A stretch of DNA of 64,000 nucleotides from Pirellulaceae bacterium (GCA_020852965.1 JADYZV010000100.1:1-64000); one strand, 5' to 3'. Counted from the stretch's first letter, positions 34,186 to 45,163 are shown. Notes: generated from the letters alone by a model not told the origin. Numbers and translations: made by a program.

Positions 34186-35247
34186 ATGACTCCAACCACT
34201 TACAAGGAAAGCGGCGTCGATTTGGAACTGTACGAGCAGTCGATGGCTCGTTTGCCAAAGTTGATGCAGCGCACCTTCAGTCCTCGTGTGCTTCGCAACG
34301 ACGGCGGTTTTGCCGGCCTCTTCCAGCTCGATTTCAGCTCGACCCTGTTCGCCCGCAACTACCGTGAGCCGGTGCTGATCTCAGGTACCGACGGTGTGGG
34401 GACTAAACTCAAAGTGGCTCAGTTGCTCGGGCGACACGATACGGTCGGCATCGATCTGGTCGCCATGTGCGTTAACGACATTCTGTGCTGTGGCGCCGAG
34501 CCGCTCTTCTTCCTCGACTACGTGGCCATGAGTCGCGACAACCCACCGCTGCTCGAGCAAATCGTCGAGGGCATTAGCCAAGGCTGTGTGCGCGGCGACT
34601 GTTCGTTGCTCGGGGGCGAAACCGCCATCATGCCCGACCTCTATCAAGGTGACGACTACGACCTGGCCGGCTTTTGCGTCGGCGTGGCGGAGAAACGCAA
34701 CTTGATTTCCGGAAAGCACATCGCTCCTGACGATGTCGTCATCGGCATCCAGTCGTCTGGCTTTCATTCGAACGGTTTCAGCCTGGTGCGCAAGGTCGTA
34801 TTTGACAAAGCCCGCTTGGCTATCGACCAAGTGATCGACGAGCTCGGGATGCCGGTCGGCGAAGCCCTGATGACCCCCACCTTGATCTACGCCACCATGG
34901 TGCGACAGGTACTAGGGCACTACAAAGTCAAGAACGTTGTGCATGGCATAGGGCATATCACCGGGGGGGGATTGCTCGAGAATACCGAACGCATCCTCCC
35001 GGCTGGTGTCGACTTGGTATTTGATCGTGGCTCGTGGGATATCCCACCCGTGTTCTCATGGCTACAGCAGCTCGGGCAAATTGATAACGACGAAATGACC
35101 CAAGTCTTCAATATGGGCATCGGACTAACGTTCATCGTCAATCCCTATTACGCCAAGACCATTGGTGAGATCGCAACCGGGTTGGGATTGAAGAATTGGG
35201 TTATCGGCAAAGCGGTAAGTGGCAGCGGCAAGAGCCGTTGGAAATAG
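34186..35247 (+). CDS. purM: Phosphoribosylformylglycinamidine cyclo-ligase
   Basis: A 353-residue AIR synthetase (EC 6.3.3.1): ATP-dependent closure of FGAM to aminoimidazole ribonucleotide in purine synthesis. Signatures [59 protein letters not shown] and [16 protein letters not shown] are all there. Length is normal for the family (about 345). The gene is single, between the divergent permease and the convergent secretin gene. The short gap to the secretin end (70 bases) holds no obvious terminator. Confidence 0.97.
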   Translation: MTPTTYKESGVDLELYEQSMARLPKLMQRTFSPRVLRNDGGFAGLFQLDFSSTLFARNYREPVLISGTDGVGTKLKVAQLLGRHDTVGIDLVAMCVNDILCCGAEPLFFLDYVAMSRDNPPLLEQIVEGISQGCVRGDCSLLGGETAIMPDLYQGDDYDLAGFCVGVAEKRNLISGKHIAPDDVVIGIQSSGFHSNGFSLVRKVVFDKARLAIDQVIDELGMPVGEALMTPTLIYATMVRQVLGHYKVKNVVHGIGHITGGGLLENTERILPAGVDLVFDRGSWDIPPVFSWLQQLGQIDNDEMTQVFNMGIGLTFIVNPYYAKTIGEIATGLGLKNWVIGKAVSGSGKSRWK

Positions 35248-35317
35248 CCTTGCGGCATGAAACGGTTTTACGCAATCCGTTTGCAGTTGATTCAAATGCC
35301 CTTGCTGACGCTGCGGG

Positions 35318-37648
35318 TTACGATTTAGCAGACGTGCTACGGCCACCGCGCTCAAGCGTGGGAAGGCTGCGGCTCAGCGGAGGAGATCCATTGGTGCGAC
35401 CGGGGGCTGCCGGGATGCTGGGAAAGCTCGCATCGAACTCCGGAGCTACACGAATGTTTTCGCCGGGCGAGCTCGGGGGAGTGACTTCGATTGCTTTTGG
35501 CGAGGGCAGTGTAGATTGCGTTGCGGGGTACGAGGGCAACTGCGGAGCACCGAACTCGGCATCATGGGTGCCGATCAAGCTAAACTCATGCATACGGACC
35601 AATCCATCATCCTGCATGCCGTTGTGCACGCGTGGGCGCGGATGGTGATGCGGGCAAAACTTGTCGCGACAGTCGGGTGTACACGGACCTTGCGTAGCGG
35701 TCGATATGCGACTGAGCTCTTGCTGGGTGACACACAAGGCATGCATCTCACGGTCCAAGCCCCCTTGGTAACCGATGATCTCGGGCATGATGAATACCAA
35801 TAGTTCACTTTCGCGCACATCGGTATCGTGCATACGGAACAGAGCTCCGAGATACTTAACCTTCATCAAGCCCGGAATGCCCTTCACGGTTTCTACGATT
35901 GTCTTGCTGCGCAAGCCGCCAATCATTAAGGCTTGGCCGTGATTAACGCGCACTACGGACGTCGCGGTCCGAGTATCGATGATTGGATTGCCATTGGAGT
36001 ATCCCGAAACGGTACTGTAGGTGGGAACGACCTCCATTTCGATGGTGCCATCGCTGGCGATGCGTGGGGTGACATCAAGCATGATGCCGGCCTCTTTGAA
36101 GGCGGTGGAACCGATCGAGCCACCCTGTTGGGTTTGCGTTAGCTGCTGTATGGGAACTTGTGTGACCACTTTCAGCGAAGCCATATGTCGATCGACGACG
36201 GTGACGTGTGGATCGGCCAACAGTCGGCTCCCCTTGGTTTGCTCAAGGGCTTGAACCAAGGCTTGCAATTCATAGCCAGAGCTGAGCGCGCGAACTAGGA
36301 ATTGTCCACCCGGTGGAGCCGACACCACGGCAGCCGCCCCGGTAGCACCACCGGTAGCCCCGCCAACCGCGCTACTCGCCGCTCCGGTAGTCACGCCCGA
36401 GAGGGTGTTAGCCGGCTGGTTCATGGCAGAAGGCGTCAACAAGCCGGAGCCGCCGTAGGTCATATTGTTGGGAACGCCGTTGGCATCAATTCCAGAGGAA
36501 GTGAACTTCTGCCCCCAGTCAACTCCCAGCTTTTCCAATTCGGACAAATCGACGTCATAGATGTAGCCTGTAATGCGCACCTGCGGTCGCGGCTTGTCGA
36601 GCTGTTGCAGCAGGAGACTGGCCCGTTCTTGCACGCTGGCATCACCTAGGACAACCAGGAAATTTTCCTGCTCAACCACGGAGACCTGGCCCCCACCCTC
36701 CAAGACCACCATCTCCATCGGCTTGAGCAAGTCATTGGCCAGAATGAACTGGGGCCTTAGCTCACGGGTCGTAACGGCCCCCCCCCCCAAGCCGATTGAG
36801 CTCGCCAGCGACTGTGCAGAGCCAGCTTGATTGCCGCCACTGTTAGTAGAAACGAAAGTCGGACCCGTGGGTGCGATTTGCATCAACAATCTCTTTACCG
36901 CTTCGATCCGCTCGGGAGTATCGAGCAACGTTAGCTTGCCGGTCGCGGTGACCGGAACCAACTGCCCCTCGGGGCTCATCTCCAGACGTAGGGCGCTGAT
37001 CAATTCGTCCATTTCGCTCGGGTCTCGGGCGGGCACGTCGAGCACTTCGACGCGAAAGCTCGAACGGTTGTTACCCGCATCGGAGCTGGGAAGGACGACA
37101 AGGCTATTGCCGATCTGTCGATACTGCATGCCATTGGGGAGCAAAATCGAATCGAGAATCGACTGCAGGCTTTCATTCTTGAAGGTCCCACTGACTTGGC
37201 CGCTGATCTGCGAGCCGGCGACAATGTTGACGCGCCATTGTTCCGAGAGAATCAGTATCACCTCAGTCAAAGGTGTTTCGCGAAAAGTGACTGTCCCGCG
37301 CGTAGCCAGCGCAGCGGAGGACTGTAGCGTTTGCGTCGCGCTGTCGATGCTCGTAGCGTTGACAGCCGCACTGCCAGCGCCGCGCGGTGTGGCTTGGTTA
37401 CCTTCAAGCGTTTGGGCCGAGAGGCTCGGTGGGAACAGCAGGCTGGCAAGCAGGCAGCCTATCACCCTCCCATTCAGACCCGTGGCGGGTAGAGACCAGC
37501 GCTGCGCGATCGATTTTCTGCGCAAGATAGCTATCCCAAGAATCGCACCACCCCCTATCGTGTCGCAGTGCAGCCGTAACCGACCGGTGGAGCTCGTCCC
37601 GTAAGGACAGCTCCATTCTTGTGATGTCGGTTGAGCTCGATTTTGCAC
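35318..37648 (-). CDS. Secretin (GspD/PilQ-type) outer-membrane channel
   Basis: A 776-residue precursor. The start is GTG at 37648, fixed by a perfect AAGGAGGG six bases upstream. It has a basic N-region of about 60 residues before the hydrophobic segment (VIGCLLASLLFPPSLSAQ), unusually long for a signal peptide. STN/N0- and N1-like repeats follow (VTFRETPLTEVILILSEQW). The secretin core is clear: GSRLLADPHVTVVDRHMASL, then GIMLDVTPRIASDGTIEME, VRVNHGQALMIGGLRSKTI and SELLVFIMPEIIGYQGG. A His/Cys-rich stretch (CTPDCRDKFCPHHHPR) and a Pro/Ser-rich tail follow. It forms the ring through which a pilus or secreted protein leaves; it follows PilO- and PilMN-like genes. Confidence 0.92.
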   Translation of the reverse strand: MQNRAQPTSQEWSCPYGTSSTGRLRLHCDTIGGGAILGIAILRRKSIAQRWSLPATGLNGRVIGCLLASLLFPPSLSAQTLEGNQATPRGAGSAAVNATSIDSATQTLQSSAALATRGTVTFRETPLTEVILILSEQWRVNIVAGSQISGQVSGTFKNESLQSILDSILLPNGMQYRQIGNSLVVLPSSDAGNNRSSFRVEVLDVPARDPSEMDELISALRLEMSPEGQLVPVTATGKLTLLDTPERIEAVKRLLMQIAPTGPTFVSTNSGGNQAGSAQSLASSIGLGGGAVTTRELRPQFILANDLLKPMEMVVLEGGGQVSVVEQENFLVVLGDASVQERASLLLQQLDKPRPQVRITGYIYDVDLSELEKLGVDWGQKFTSSGIDANGVPNNMTYGGSGLLTPSAMNQPANTLSGVTTGAASSAVGGATGGATGAAAVVSAPPGGQFLVRALSSGYELQALVQALEQTKGSRLLADPHVTVVDRHMASLKVVTQVPIQQLTQTQQGGSIGSTAFKEAGIMLDVTPRIASDGTIEMEVVPTYSTVSGYSNGNPIIDTRTATSVVRVNHGQALMIGGLRSKTIVETVKGIPGLMKVKYLGALFRMHDTDVRESELLVFIMPEIIGYQGGLDREMHALCVTQQELSRISTATQGPCTPDCRDKFCPHHHPRPRVHNGMQDDGLVRMHEFSLIGTHDAEFGAPQLPSYPATQSTLPSPKAIEVTPPSSPGENIRVAPEFDASFPSIPAAPGRTNGSPPLSRSLPTLERGGRSTSAKS

Positions 37649-37697
37649 GGAAATCCCTCCTTGGATTTGCCCGTTGACGTTTCGTAAGGTCGTGCGT

Positions 37698-38414
37698 CTA
37701 TTGAACCTTGCCCTGTCGAGATGTTTCTCGCCAGGGCATCGACTCCGTTTCGGATTTTGCTTCGCGCACCAGTTTATGGAACGCCAAATTGGCTTCGACG
37801 ACTAACTGTCCGTTGTTCTCACCGTCGCGGGACAAGTGGATCTGGGCGACTCGCATCAACCATGGTTGCTGATGCACCCGGTCGAGGAAGTCCAATGTTT
37901 GTATCAACGACCCAGTGAGGGTCAAGCTAATTTGTTCGGTGGTCAATCGGTAAGGACTCTCGGGGTTCATTTCGGGCATAGCCGGTACGTCTGGTAACTG
38001 GCCAGGTAGCGGTGGCTCCGATTCCCCGTCGGCAACATCCTCGTTTTCAAGCTCCCATGTGAGTGACGAACCCGGTTGAACAGCCGCTTTCCGCAGTTGA
38101 CAGCCGGCGTCACGCGCCAGTTCCATCAAATCGCTTTGGATAGTCGGCATCTGCTCGATGCCCACCATCGTCAACTCGATGGCTTGCAACTCGCCCTGCA
38201 CTTTGACCAATTGTTTAGTCAACTCTTGTGTTTGCTCCGTCTCAGCTAGGCCCGCTAGCATTTGTGCGGTTTGCTCCTGTTGTGAGGCCATCTGTCCCCA
38301 GAGATCGGCAAGGCGTGGCACTTGTATGACGGTAATAGCTAAAAGACCGCATGCGCCGAGTAGGAAGAATCTGCGGGTTGCGCGGGATTTTTCGGTTGTA
38401 ACGATTGATCTCAT
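37698..38414 (-). CDS. PilO/GspM-like inner-membrane protein
   Basis: A 238-residue protein with one N-terminal helix (FFLLGACGLLAITVIQVP), a coiled coil of about 60 residues and a ferredoxin-like C-terminal domain ending in LTGSLIQTLDFLDRVHQQPWLMRVAQIHL, the usual PilO pattern. With PilM/PilN-like proteins it forms the inner-membrane platform of a type IV pilus or type II secretion system. Its ATG overlaps the TGA of the PilMN gene (ATGA), and the secretin follows 49 bases after its stop. Confidence 0.82.
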   Translation of the reverse strand: MRSIVTTEKSRATRRFFLLGACGLLAITVIQVPRLADLWGQMASQQEQTAQMLAGLAETEQTQELTKQLVKVQGELQAIELTMVGIEQMPTIQSDLMELARDAGCQLRKAAVQPGSSLTWELENEDVADGESEPPLPGQLPDVPAMPEMNPESPYRLTTEQISLTLTGSLIQTLDFLDRVHQQPWLMRVAQIHLSRDGENNGQLVVEANLAFHKLVREAKSETESMPWRETSRQGKVQ

Positions 38415-39949
38415 CGACTGGAGGCTCCTTGTCGGGCAGATAGCTGCGTTGCGCCAGTGCTTGAAGGCTTAGGGGGCGTTCGCTTTGGCAATTGTTCAAC
38501 AATTTCGCAGCGAATCTCGAATTGAGTCGAGGTTCTTCCCTGATTGGATGATTTTTCGACCGACTCCAGTGTCACTTCCTTGATTTCTGGTAATACGGCG
38601 AGGGCCTTAAGGATGTCGTAGGTCTGATCCCCCTGCAGCATCATCCCCTTGAGGATCAAGCCGCCTTGCGAGTCCAAGGCACACCAATTGAGCCGACAGT
38701 CTGCCGGCAAGCAGTTGGCGATGTGGGTTACCAGTCCACGCAGCGGTGGCCGTGTGACTTGAGACACCAACCGCTTGTATTCCTTGAGTACCTTGCGCTG
38801 ACGATCGAGCTGCTGCAGTTGGACGCGTCCACTTTCAAAACCGCTGGCCACCTCGACATGCTGAGCTTCGTGCAGTCGCAGTTGTCGGCTCATCATCCAC
38901 CCGCTGCACAAAGCGAGGATCAGAATCGCGGCGGCAACCAATAGCGGCCAACCATCGCGAAAGATGACCGCAGACAACGTTTGCGGCTTGCCCATCAAGT
39001 ACTGATCGAAGACATCGGTCGTCGGCAGTACATCGGCTTCCAAGTGGACCAACAACCCGCCCAACGCGCTGGCCACCCCTCCCGAATCGAGCGATTTGTC
39101 TCCCAGTCGGCTAGCCAAATTGGAGTGGCTCAAGTCTTCTAGAGTAAACACCTGCTCAAAATCGTATTGGGCAAACAGGCCTTTGAGTTGTTCGGCGTCT
39201 TCGATATTGCCAAGCACGAGCACACGCCGCAAATCCGACTTGCCGTCCACTTGCCGATAGCGATCACAGAAACGTCGCAAACGCTTGAGATGCTTGCCGA
39301 TTGTCTGCGCAGTCGATTCTAAGTCCACACACTCCCGCGAGTGGTAACCGAGTTGCAAGCGCCCTTTATAACTGATACCGATCTCGGCACCCGTAGACCC
39401 CATCCAGACCAGCAACAGCGGCGTGCGGTCCATCCCAGCCACACCGGTCAAGCGACAGATGCAAGTCATCGCACCGTCGACCGAAAGCAATTCGAGCCCC
39501 GCGTGCTCGGTGGCTTCATCGATCGTCGCGATCAATCCCCGCTTGATGATGGCGACTTGTCCGTGTTGCCGAGATCCATCGATCGGGACCGTTGAGTGCC
39601 CAATCAGTTTCTCACCTAACCCGAGCTGTAAGTAGTGCTGGCTGTTGTCAGTGATCTCAGCCAGTTGCTCGTCGACCTGCAAACGATTGCCGGTTACCAC
39701 GCGCGTAATGCACATGCGATTATGCAGGCTAACATGAATACCTTCGCGGGCAATCCCCTCTTGTTTCGCCAGTTTCTGTAGTAGCTCTTGCAGTCCTTTG
39801 CGCACCTCTTCGGGATTGGCATTGAGATTCTGCGTGGGCGACCGTCCACTGCCGGTCAGTCGCCAACTGGTTCCATGACGCTCGACTTTTACGAACGAAA
39901 TGGCACTCAGACCGACGTGCAGTGCAAAGCGACAGTTGGAATGGGCCAT
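38411..39949 (-). CDS. PilM-PilN fusion (GspL-like) pilus assembly protein
   Basis: About 512 residues from the ATG at 39949; the frame opens 30 bases further up to a GTG. The first 320 residues resemble a PilM actin-like ATPase (CRFALHVGLSAISFVKVERH, then LSVDGAMTCICRL and LLVWMGSTGAEIGISYKG, the last in place of a nucleotide-binding loop). A hydrophobic helix at about residue 340 (WPLLVAAAILILALCSGWMM) starts a PilN-like part with coiled coil and a C-terminal domain (LNWCALDSQGGLILKGMMLQ). PilM and PilN are separate proteins in most bacteria; the joined form resembles GspL. It is first in the run with PilO and the secretin. Confidence 0.8.
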   Translation of the reverse strand: MAHSNCRFALHVGLSAISFVKVERHGTSWRLTGSGRSPTQNLNANPEEVRKGLQELLQKLAKQEGIAREGIHVSLHNRMCITRVVTGNRLQVDEQLAEITDNSQHYLQLGLGEKLIGHSTVPIDGSRQHGQVAIIKRGLIATIDEATEHAGLELLSVDGAMTCICRLTGVAGMDRTPLLLVWMGSTGAEIGISYKGRLQLGYHSRECVDLESTAQTIGKHLKRLRRFCDRYRQVDGKSDLRRVLVLGNIEDAEQLKGLFAQYDFEQVFTLEDLSHSNLASRLGDKSLDSGGVASALGGLLVHLEADVLPTTDVFDQYLMGKPQTLSAVIFRDGWPLLVAAAILILALCSGWMMSRQLRLHEAQHVEVASGFESGRVQLQQLDRQRKVLKEYKRLVSQVTRPPLRGLVTHIANCLPADCRLNWCALDSQGGLILKGMMLQGDQTYDILKALAVLPEIKEVTLESVEKSSNQGRTSTQFEIRCEIVEQLPKRTPPKPSSTGATQLSARQGASSR

Positions 39950-40270
39950 GGAAACACCAGTTGCAGAGGAACAGAGCACGCGTGAAATGAAGCACCGACT
40001 CGATCTTCAGACCAGCCAGACTCCGTCGAAATGTAGGTTGTTCTTAAGACCCTAGCGCTACCCTGAAGAAGTCTGTCGAAAGATTTCCCACTGTCCCTAT
40101 GCGCAATCGCTACGATCGTCAGAACACTGAAACACAGAGTCACAGTGAACACAGACGAGATCGGTGACGTTCAGCGAGAAGTATCCACAATCGTCCGTTT
40201 TGGCGTTGGCCATGATTGCTGAAGTGACTGGAGTCTTGGGCGTGGGCGCTTCGATGGACCTGTTCGACTC
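39950..40270. other. Intergenic stretch
   Basis: 321 bases between the pilMN start and the dinG stop, both minus strand. It holds the upstream region of the pilus operon. No clear promoter, terminator or repeat could be assigned. Confidence 0.4.
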
Positions 40271-42367
40271 TCACTCGGGAGCGACTGCCGAATGCTCGGT
40301 AACGGTGCACTGAGGGAGCGAACTCAAGAAGGCTCGCCCGTAGTATTTGGACTTGATGCGCGGGTCGAGGATCACCACGATACCGGTGTCCTGAGCCGTG
40401 CGAATCAGCCGTCCAAAACCCTGCCGCAGTTTGATGACCGCTTCGGGCAATTGGTAGTCTCGGAACGGATTGCCCCCCGCCGCGCGAATCGCTTCCAAGC
40501 GTGCCTCAAGCAGCGGATGGTCGGGCACGCTGAACGGGAGCTTGGTGATAATGACATTGCCCAAGGCATCTCCGGGAACATCGACACCTTGCCAAAAGCT
40601 ATCGGTACCAAACAGCGCACCTCGCGGATTTTGTTTGAACTGTTCCAGCAATTGTCCGCGTGGCGTCCCGTCGGCTTGACTGTAGATCGTCATGTTGTTG
40701 TCGGCAAACCAGCGAGCCATCTTTTGGGCCGTGGCGCGTAGCAAACTGTAGCTGGTGAACAGCACAAAAGCGCGGCCTTGCGTGCACAGTAGATAACGCT
40801 CGATCATCCGTGGTAGCAGGTTCTCGAACTCCGCCTTCCGCGCCGACGGATCGGGCATATCTCCCACCACGATCAATTCGGCTTGGCGCTGATAATCGAA
40901 GGGGCTTCCCTGCTGAGTCGTCAAGCTACCTGAGGCACCCACGCGCGATTGAAAGAACTCAAAGCCCCCTTGGCGACCGGTTGAGACGGTCGCACTGGCC
41001 ATGATCACACTGGGGACCTTTTGAAATAACATCTCCCGCATCCGTGCGGAGATGTCGATCGGTGCCGCGTGCATCTCCATCCGCAATTCGCCGCGCCGCG
41101 TTTGCGTCCGCTCAAGCCAATACACCGATTCTTTGTCGGACTGAGCCAGCCAACTCTTCGTGTTGGCTGACAACGATAGCAGTCGGTTACCAGCCGATAC
41201 TAAGTCTTGTCGTCGCGACGCGTCTTGGGCTTTGTCGGACAGCTTCAGTAGCGAGCCCGACAGTGCTTCCAGACAATCGCTCAACAAATTGGGGATCTCC
41301 AAGCGACAGCGCACGCGGCGGGTCATCCCGGCATCTCGGCCCATCCATGTGTCCAGGTCAAACACCATCTGGTCGATCTGGTTGTGCGCTTGGTTCACCT
41401 GCTCAACCATGCGGTGGAGGTCCATGGCGACAAACAGCCCCTTGCCCGTGGCCGGATTGTATAGCTTGTTTAGCGCATACTGCACCTGCCCATTGGTGAT
41501 CTTCAATCCCAAATGGGAGCTGGCTACCGATTCGAGCGTATGGCATTCGTCCAGGATTGCCACATCGTAATCGGGGAGAATTCCGAATCCACCTTCATTG
41601 CGAATGGCCAGGTCGGTGAAGAACAGGGCATGATTGACCACCAAGACCTGAGCACCCTGGACGCGGCGCCGTGCGCGAAAGTAGTGGCACTTGTCGTAGG
41701 TCTTGCACTTGCGTCCCAGGCAATTGCTGCCATCGCTGGCCACTTCATCCCACAGCGACCCCAGCGGCTTGAAGGGAAGACTGCTGAGCGAACCGTCTGG
41801 GGTATCTGCCAGCCAACCCTTGAGTTGCTCCAGTTGAACGAACTCCGCTTCGTTGAGCATGCCAGCAGCTCGCTGCCGAGCAATTTCGTAGCGACGCAAG
41901 CTGATATAGTTGCTGCGCCCCTTAACCAACACAGAGGTGAATTCACGCGGGATGACCGCATTGAGAAGCGGCAAATCTTTTTCGATCAATTGCTCTTGAA
42001 GGCTGATCGTATGCGTACTCACTAACACTCGGCGACTGTGCTTCTGCTCCGGTGCAGTGGAGTTTCCCTCGGCGGTTTCCTCGGCTGCGTTATACTCGCC
42101 TGCGTTTTTCCTGTCAGCGCTGTCGCCGACAACAGCACCGTCCGCTGATTCCACTTGATCGGCGGTGGCGTACAGAATCGCAGGCACCAAGTAAGCAAAG
42201 CTCTTGCCAACGCCAGTCCCTGCTTCGGCGATCAAATGCCGTTCGTTCGCCATCGCCTCTGCTACAGCCTGGGCCATGGCCAATTGCTGCGGGCGCTCTT
42301 CATAATGCTTCAGGCGTCGCGCGATCAGCCCGCCGGTGCCCAGAATGGATGATACGTCAAGTGACAA
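40271..42367 (-). CDS. dinG: DinG/XPD-family ATP-dependent helicase
   Basis: A 698-residue superfamily 2 helicase. Walker [11 protein letters not shown] (residues 48-57), DEAH-type box LDECHTLE, four cysteines in the Fe-S region ([12 protein letters not shown] with a nearby one) and motif [11 protein letters not shown] are visible. It is predicted to unwind DNA 5' to 3', acting on R-loops, forks or damage. The start is a TTG at 42367; AAAGGA overlapping the dprA stop lies about ten bases before it. dprA ends 14 bases upstream, so the two are co-transcribed. The insert after Walker A (Glu/Ala-rich, about 40 residues) is longer than in Escherichia coli DinG. Confidence 0.93.
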   Translation of the reverse strand: MSLDVSSILGTGGLIARRLKHYEERPQQLAMAQAVAEAMANERHLIAEAGTGVGKSFAYLVPAILYATADQVESADGAVVGDSADRKNAGEYNAAEETAEGNSTAPEQKHSRRVLVSTHTISLQEQLIEKDLPLLNAVIPREFTSVLVKGRSNYISLRRYEIARQRAAGMLNEAEFVQLEQLKGWLADTPDGSLSSLPFKPLGSLWDEVASDGSNCLGRKCKTYDKCHYFRARRRVQGAQVLVVNHALFFTDLAIRNEGGFGILPDYDVAILDECHTLESVASSHLGLKITNGQVQYALNKLYNPATGKGLFVAMDLHRMVEQVNQAHNQIDQMVFDLDTWMGRDAGMTRRVRCRLEIPNLLSDCLEALSGSLLKLSDKAQDASRRQDLVSAGNRLLSLSANTKSWLAQSDKESVYWLERTQTRRGELRMEMHAAPIDISARMREMLFQKVPSVIMASATVSTGRQGGFEFFQSRVGASGSLTTQQGSPFDYQRQAELIVVGDMPDPSARKAEFENLLPRMIERYLLCTQGRAFVLFTSYSLLRATAQKMARWFADNNMTIYSQADGTPRGQLLEQFKQNPRGALFGTDSFWQGVDVPGDALGNVIITKLPFSVPDHPLLEARLEAIRAAGGNPFRDYQLPEAVIKLRQGFGRLIRTAQDTGIVVILDPRIKSKYYGRAFLSSLPQCTVTEHSAVAPE

Positions 42368-42381
42368 TGAACGAACATCCT

Positions 42382-43491
42382 TTAAACGCGTTGCACGAGT
42401 TGCCCACTGAGACGGCGGACCAAGTGCCTCATCTCCAATACGCTTAGGGTACTCAACACGCGTGGAACGGGAAGACCACTAGTCGTCACGATGCTGTTGA
42501 TATCGGTCGGTTCGATCTGAATGGCTTGTAGCACGCACGTCTCCTGCTCGTTGAGTTGCAGTTCGCCCGCGTGCCGCACCGTCTGCTCTGGCGAGAGCGA
42601 CACCGCTTCGACCAACGGCCCGAGCCCTTCGAGCACGTCTTCCGGTGACCGAATCAATTGCGCTCCGTCGCGGATCAGTTGATGACATCCACCGGCGGCG
42701 GGCGAAGTCACTAGGCCAGGCAGCGCGAACACTTCGCGCCCCTGCTCGCCGGCCAATCGCGCGGTAATTAACGCGCCCGAGCACTCGGGGGCTTCGATGA
42801 CAATGGTTCCCAGCGACATGCCGCTGATGAGTCGATTGCGCTGTGGGAACATCCCCTTCTTGGGTTTGGTGCCTGGCGGCATTTCACTGATGAGCGCACC
42901 GTAGTCGACAATCTGTTCGGCCAGCTCTTGATGTTGGGGTGGATAGATTTCGGCCACCCCATTGCTTTGCACGGCGATGGTACGTCCCTCGGCTTCGAGC
43001 GCAGCGCGATGCGCGGCGGCATCGATTCCGCGCGCGAGTCCACTGACGATCGTCAGCCCGGCTCGCGCCAGGCTGCGTGCAAATCGCTCCGCCTGGCTAC
43101 GCCCATACTGGGACGCACCGCGCGTGCCCACGATGGCCAGGCTCATCGCATCGGCCGGAAGTAGCTCGCCACGGATGTAGAGCAGGCTAGGTGGATCGGG
43201 AATCTCGCGCAGCAATCGCGGGAACTCATCATCCTCGGGAAACAATATGCGGATATCGCGTTGTTGGCAATCGTCCCAAATGATCAATGCTTGATCGCGA
43301 AATTCGCTCGATCGCAATCGTCGCGCCAGCCCCACGCTGACACCCTCAATTTCACTGAGTTGTTGTGGGCTGGCAGATAGAACGTCGGTAGCAGTGCCAA
43401 AGTGTTCCAGCAATCGTTGCAGCAAACAGGGGCCCACACCCGTGGTGATAGCGACCTGCATGTAATCGAGCTGTCCAGGGTCGAGTTCCAT
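42382..43491 (-). CDS. dprA: DNA processing protein DprA
   Basis: A 369-residue DprA (Smf). An N-terminal SAM-like part precedes the Rossmann core: [37 protein letters not shown] and [18 protein letters not shown], then [21 protein letters not shown] winged-helix end follows. DprA loads RecA onto incoming single-stranded DNA during natural transformation. It pairs with dinG in an operon and lies about 3 kb from the pilus-type genes, which suits a competence role, though many non-competent bacteria keep dprA. Confidence 0.95.
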   Translation of the reverse strand: MELDPGQLDYMQVAITTGVGPCLLQRLLEHFGTATDVLSASPQQLSEIEGVSVGLARRLRSSEFRDQALIIWDDCQQRDIRILFPEDDEFPRLLREIPDPPSLLYIRGELLPADAMSLAIVGTRGASQYGRSQAERFARSLARAGLTIVSGLARGIDAAAHRAALEAEGRTIAVQSNGVAEIYPPQHQELAEQIVDYGALISEMPPGTKPKKGMFPQRNRLISGMSLGTIVIEAPECSGALITARLAGEQGREVFALPGLVTSPAAGGCHQLIRDGAQLIRSPEDVLEGLGPLVEAVSLSPEQTVRHAGELQLNEQETCVLQAIQIEPTDINSIVTTSGLPVPRVLSTLSVLEMRHLVRRLSGQLVQRV

Positions 43492-43603
43492 CAGTCCATC
43501 CTTAAACGTGGCTGAGTTTGGTTTCTATCGTCTGCTGATCCTTCCATCCGTGCGAGGCTTTATGCCATCGGCTAACACGAAAAGGCACTTATGTGCTTAT
43601 GGC

Positions 43604-44917
43604 TTATGACTGGGGCGAGGCGATGCAATAGAGTATTTCTTGTCGTTGTTCGCCTTTGCCACTAGCAACTCGCAGCAGCAGTCTTCGGCCACTCACCGCC
43701 GGGCTGGCAAACGCTTCACTTCCGAGTCGATTGGTGGCGACAAGCTGCATTTTCTCGGCGCTCGGCTTGATGACGTATACGGTTCCCGTCTCGTTGGCCC
43801 AGTAGAGATGCCCACCGGCGTAGATCGGCGATGCGCTCACGGGCCCTTCGAGTCGCTCACGCCACATCTGCTGTCCATCGCTGGCTCGCCAACAGTAGAG
43901 AATTCCCCTGTCATTGAAGGCATATACACAACCATCGACCAGGATCATCGATTGTTCGTAGCATTGTTGATTATTCCGCCACAGCACTTGTTTGCTTCCA
44001 TCAGCGCGGACGCCAAGCGTCTCTGCCTTGGGAAAGCCACCACTGGCGTAGACGGCTTGATCATCCCAAATCGCCGTGCCGCAGGTGGCGAGCGTAGTCC
44101 CGGCAGCTTCCCAGAGCAATTGGCCGTTGCTGGGATCATACGAACAGAGCTTGTCTTGTCCACTGAGGAACAGTTGATCGCGACCGGCCACATGCGCAAC
44201 CACTGGCGACGAAAACGAAATGCTGCGCGGCCGCAGTGTGCGCCACTGCTCGTCTCCCGTAAGGCGATCGTAGGCTGCCATGAAACTCTGTCCATCGTAT
44301 TCGGCGACCACAATCACGTTGGGCCCATACAGCAGCGGCGATGGCGCGTAGCCATATTCGAACATTTTGGGATTGAACGGGCCCGCTGCAACTCGCCATA
44401 GCTCCTGGCCGGCCAGATCCAGCGCGACGAGCTCGATCTTTTGATGATGAAAAAAAGTGGCGTAAAGCCGCTCGCCATCGCTGGCGAGTGTCGAAGACGC
44501 TTCCGTGTTCTTCGGGTGATTCTTTTCCGGAAAGCCACCTTGGCTGACCGCTTGTTGCCAAAGCTGCTGGCCACCGTTGAGTTCGAAGGCCACCACCGAG
44601 TGGACCATCGACCGTTCATCGGCCGTGGTCAAGTAGACTTGTCCGCCCACCACGATGGGCGAAGAGTGTCCGCGCCCCGGCACCGGCGATTTCCACTGGA
44701 CGTTCTGCGAGTCGGAAAACTCGGTCGGTAGCGGGTTCGGGCCCGCCTGTCCATCTCGAGTTGGCCCACGCCACCATGGCCAGTCCGTGGGCGTTAACTT
44801 GGCTGAAACCTGCAGCTCGGGCTCGCCAGCAAAAGCACGCGCAGAATAGTAACCCCAGATGGAGCAAACGCTGAGTAAGAGAATTGGGGCGTTGGACAGG
44901 ATGCGTCGGAGAGCCAT
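43604..44917 (-). CDS. PQQ-like beta-propeller exported protein
   Basis: A 437-residue exported protein. The signal peptide (ILLLSVCSIWGYYSARAFAG) is followed by WPWWRGPTRDGQAGPNPLPT, the standard opening of planctomycete PQQ-repeat proteins, and by repeated propeller blades with the pattern W-x-x-x-G or DLAGQELWRVAAG, LTGDEQWRTLRP and SDGQQMWRERLEG. The fold is that of BamB and quinoprotein dehydrogenases, but no PQQ-binding residues can be named. The role is unknown; such proteins are numerous in planctomycetes. Confidence 0.88.
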   Translation of the reverse strand: MALRRILSNAPILLLSVCSIWGYYSARAFAGEPELQVSAKLTPTDWPWWRGPTRDGQAGPNPLPTEFSDSQNVQWKSPVPGRGHSSPIVVGGQVYLTTADERSMVHSVVAFELNGGQQLWQQAVSQGGFPEKNHPKNTEASSTLASDGERLYATFFHHQKIELVALDLAGQELWRVAAGPFNPKMFEYGYAPSPLLYGPNVIVVAEYDGQSFMAAYDRLTGDEQWRTLRPRSISFSSPVVAHVAGRDQLFLSGQDKLCSYDPSNGQLLWEAAGTTLATCGTAIWDDQAVYASGGFPKAETLGVRADGSKQVLWRNNQQCYEQSMILVDGCVYAFNDRGILYCWRASDGQQMWRERLEGPVSASPIYAGGHLYWANETGTVYVIKPSAEKMQLVATNRLGSEAFASPAVSGRRLLLRVASGKGEQRQEILYCIASPQS

Positions 44918-44975
44918 AGTTTGCCCGTGGGGATGGAGATCGAGTTAGGCGAAGAAGCAGAGAAGCTAGGCCTAG

Positions 44976-44981
44976 ATTATA
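44976..44981 (-). promoter_or_regulatory. Perfect -10 hexamer before the beta-propeller gene
   Basis: TATAAT on the minus strand, about 60 bases before the ATG at 44917. No good -35 hexamer is seen at 16-18 bases, so it would need an activator or an alternative sigma factor. Tentative. Confidence 0.35.
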
Positions 44982-45028
44982 TCGCATCGCCAACGGAAAA
45001 GGGGCCTACTTGCGGGCCCTGTTGAGCG

Positions 45029-45055
45029 AATGTGGCCCGACGCTCCGCCGTCGGA
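45029..45055 (+). repeat. 27-nt REP-like repeat, third copy
   Basis: Identical to 11451-11477. It lies in the 332-base gap (44918-45249) between the beta-propeller and 40-residue genes. The rest of the gap is GC-rich, with a partial second half of the motif (GCGACGCGGCGGAAGCAGCG) at about 45058-45080 and a heptamer array. Confidence 0.85.
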
Positions 45056-45163
45056 AGCAGCGACGCGGCGGAAGCAGCGATGCGTCGGGAGAATGGTGCG
45101 CTGGGAATCCGCCGCTGCTACCAACAAAACTTGGCTTCCTGCCAGGCAAGCTGGCACGGGAGC

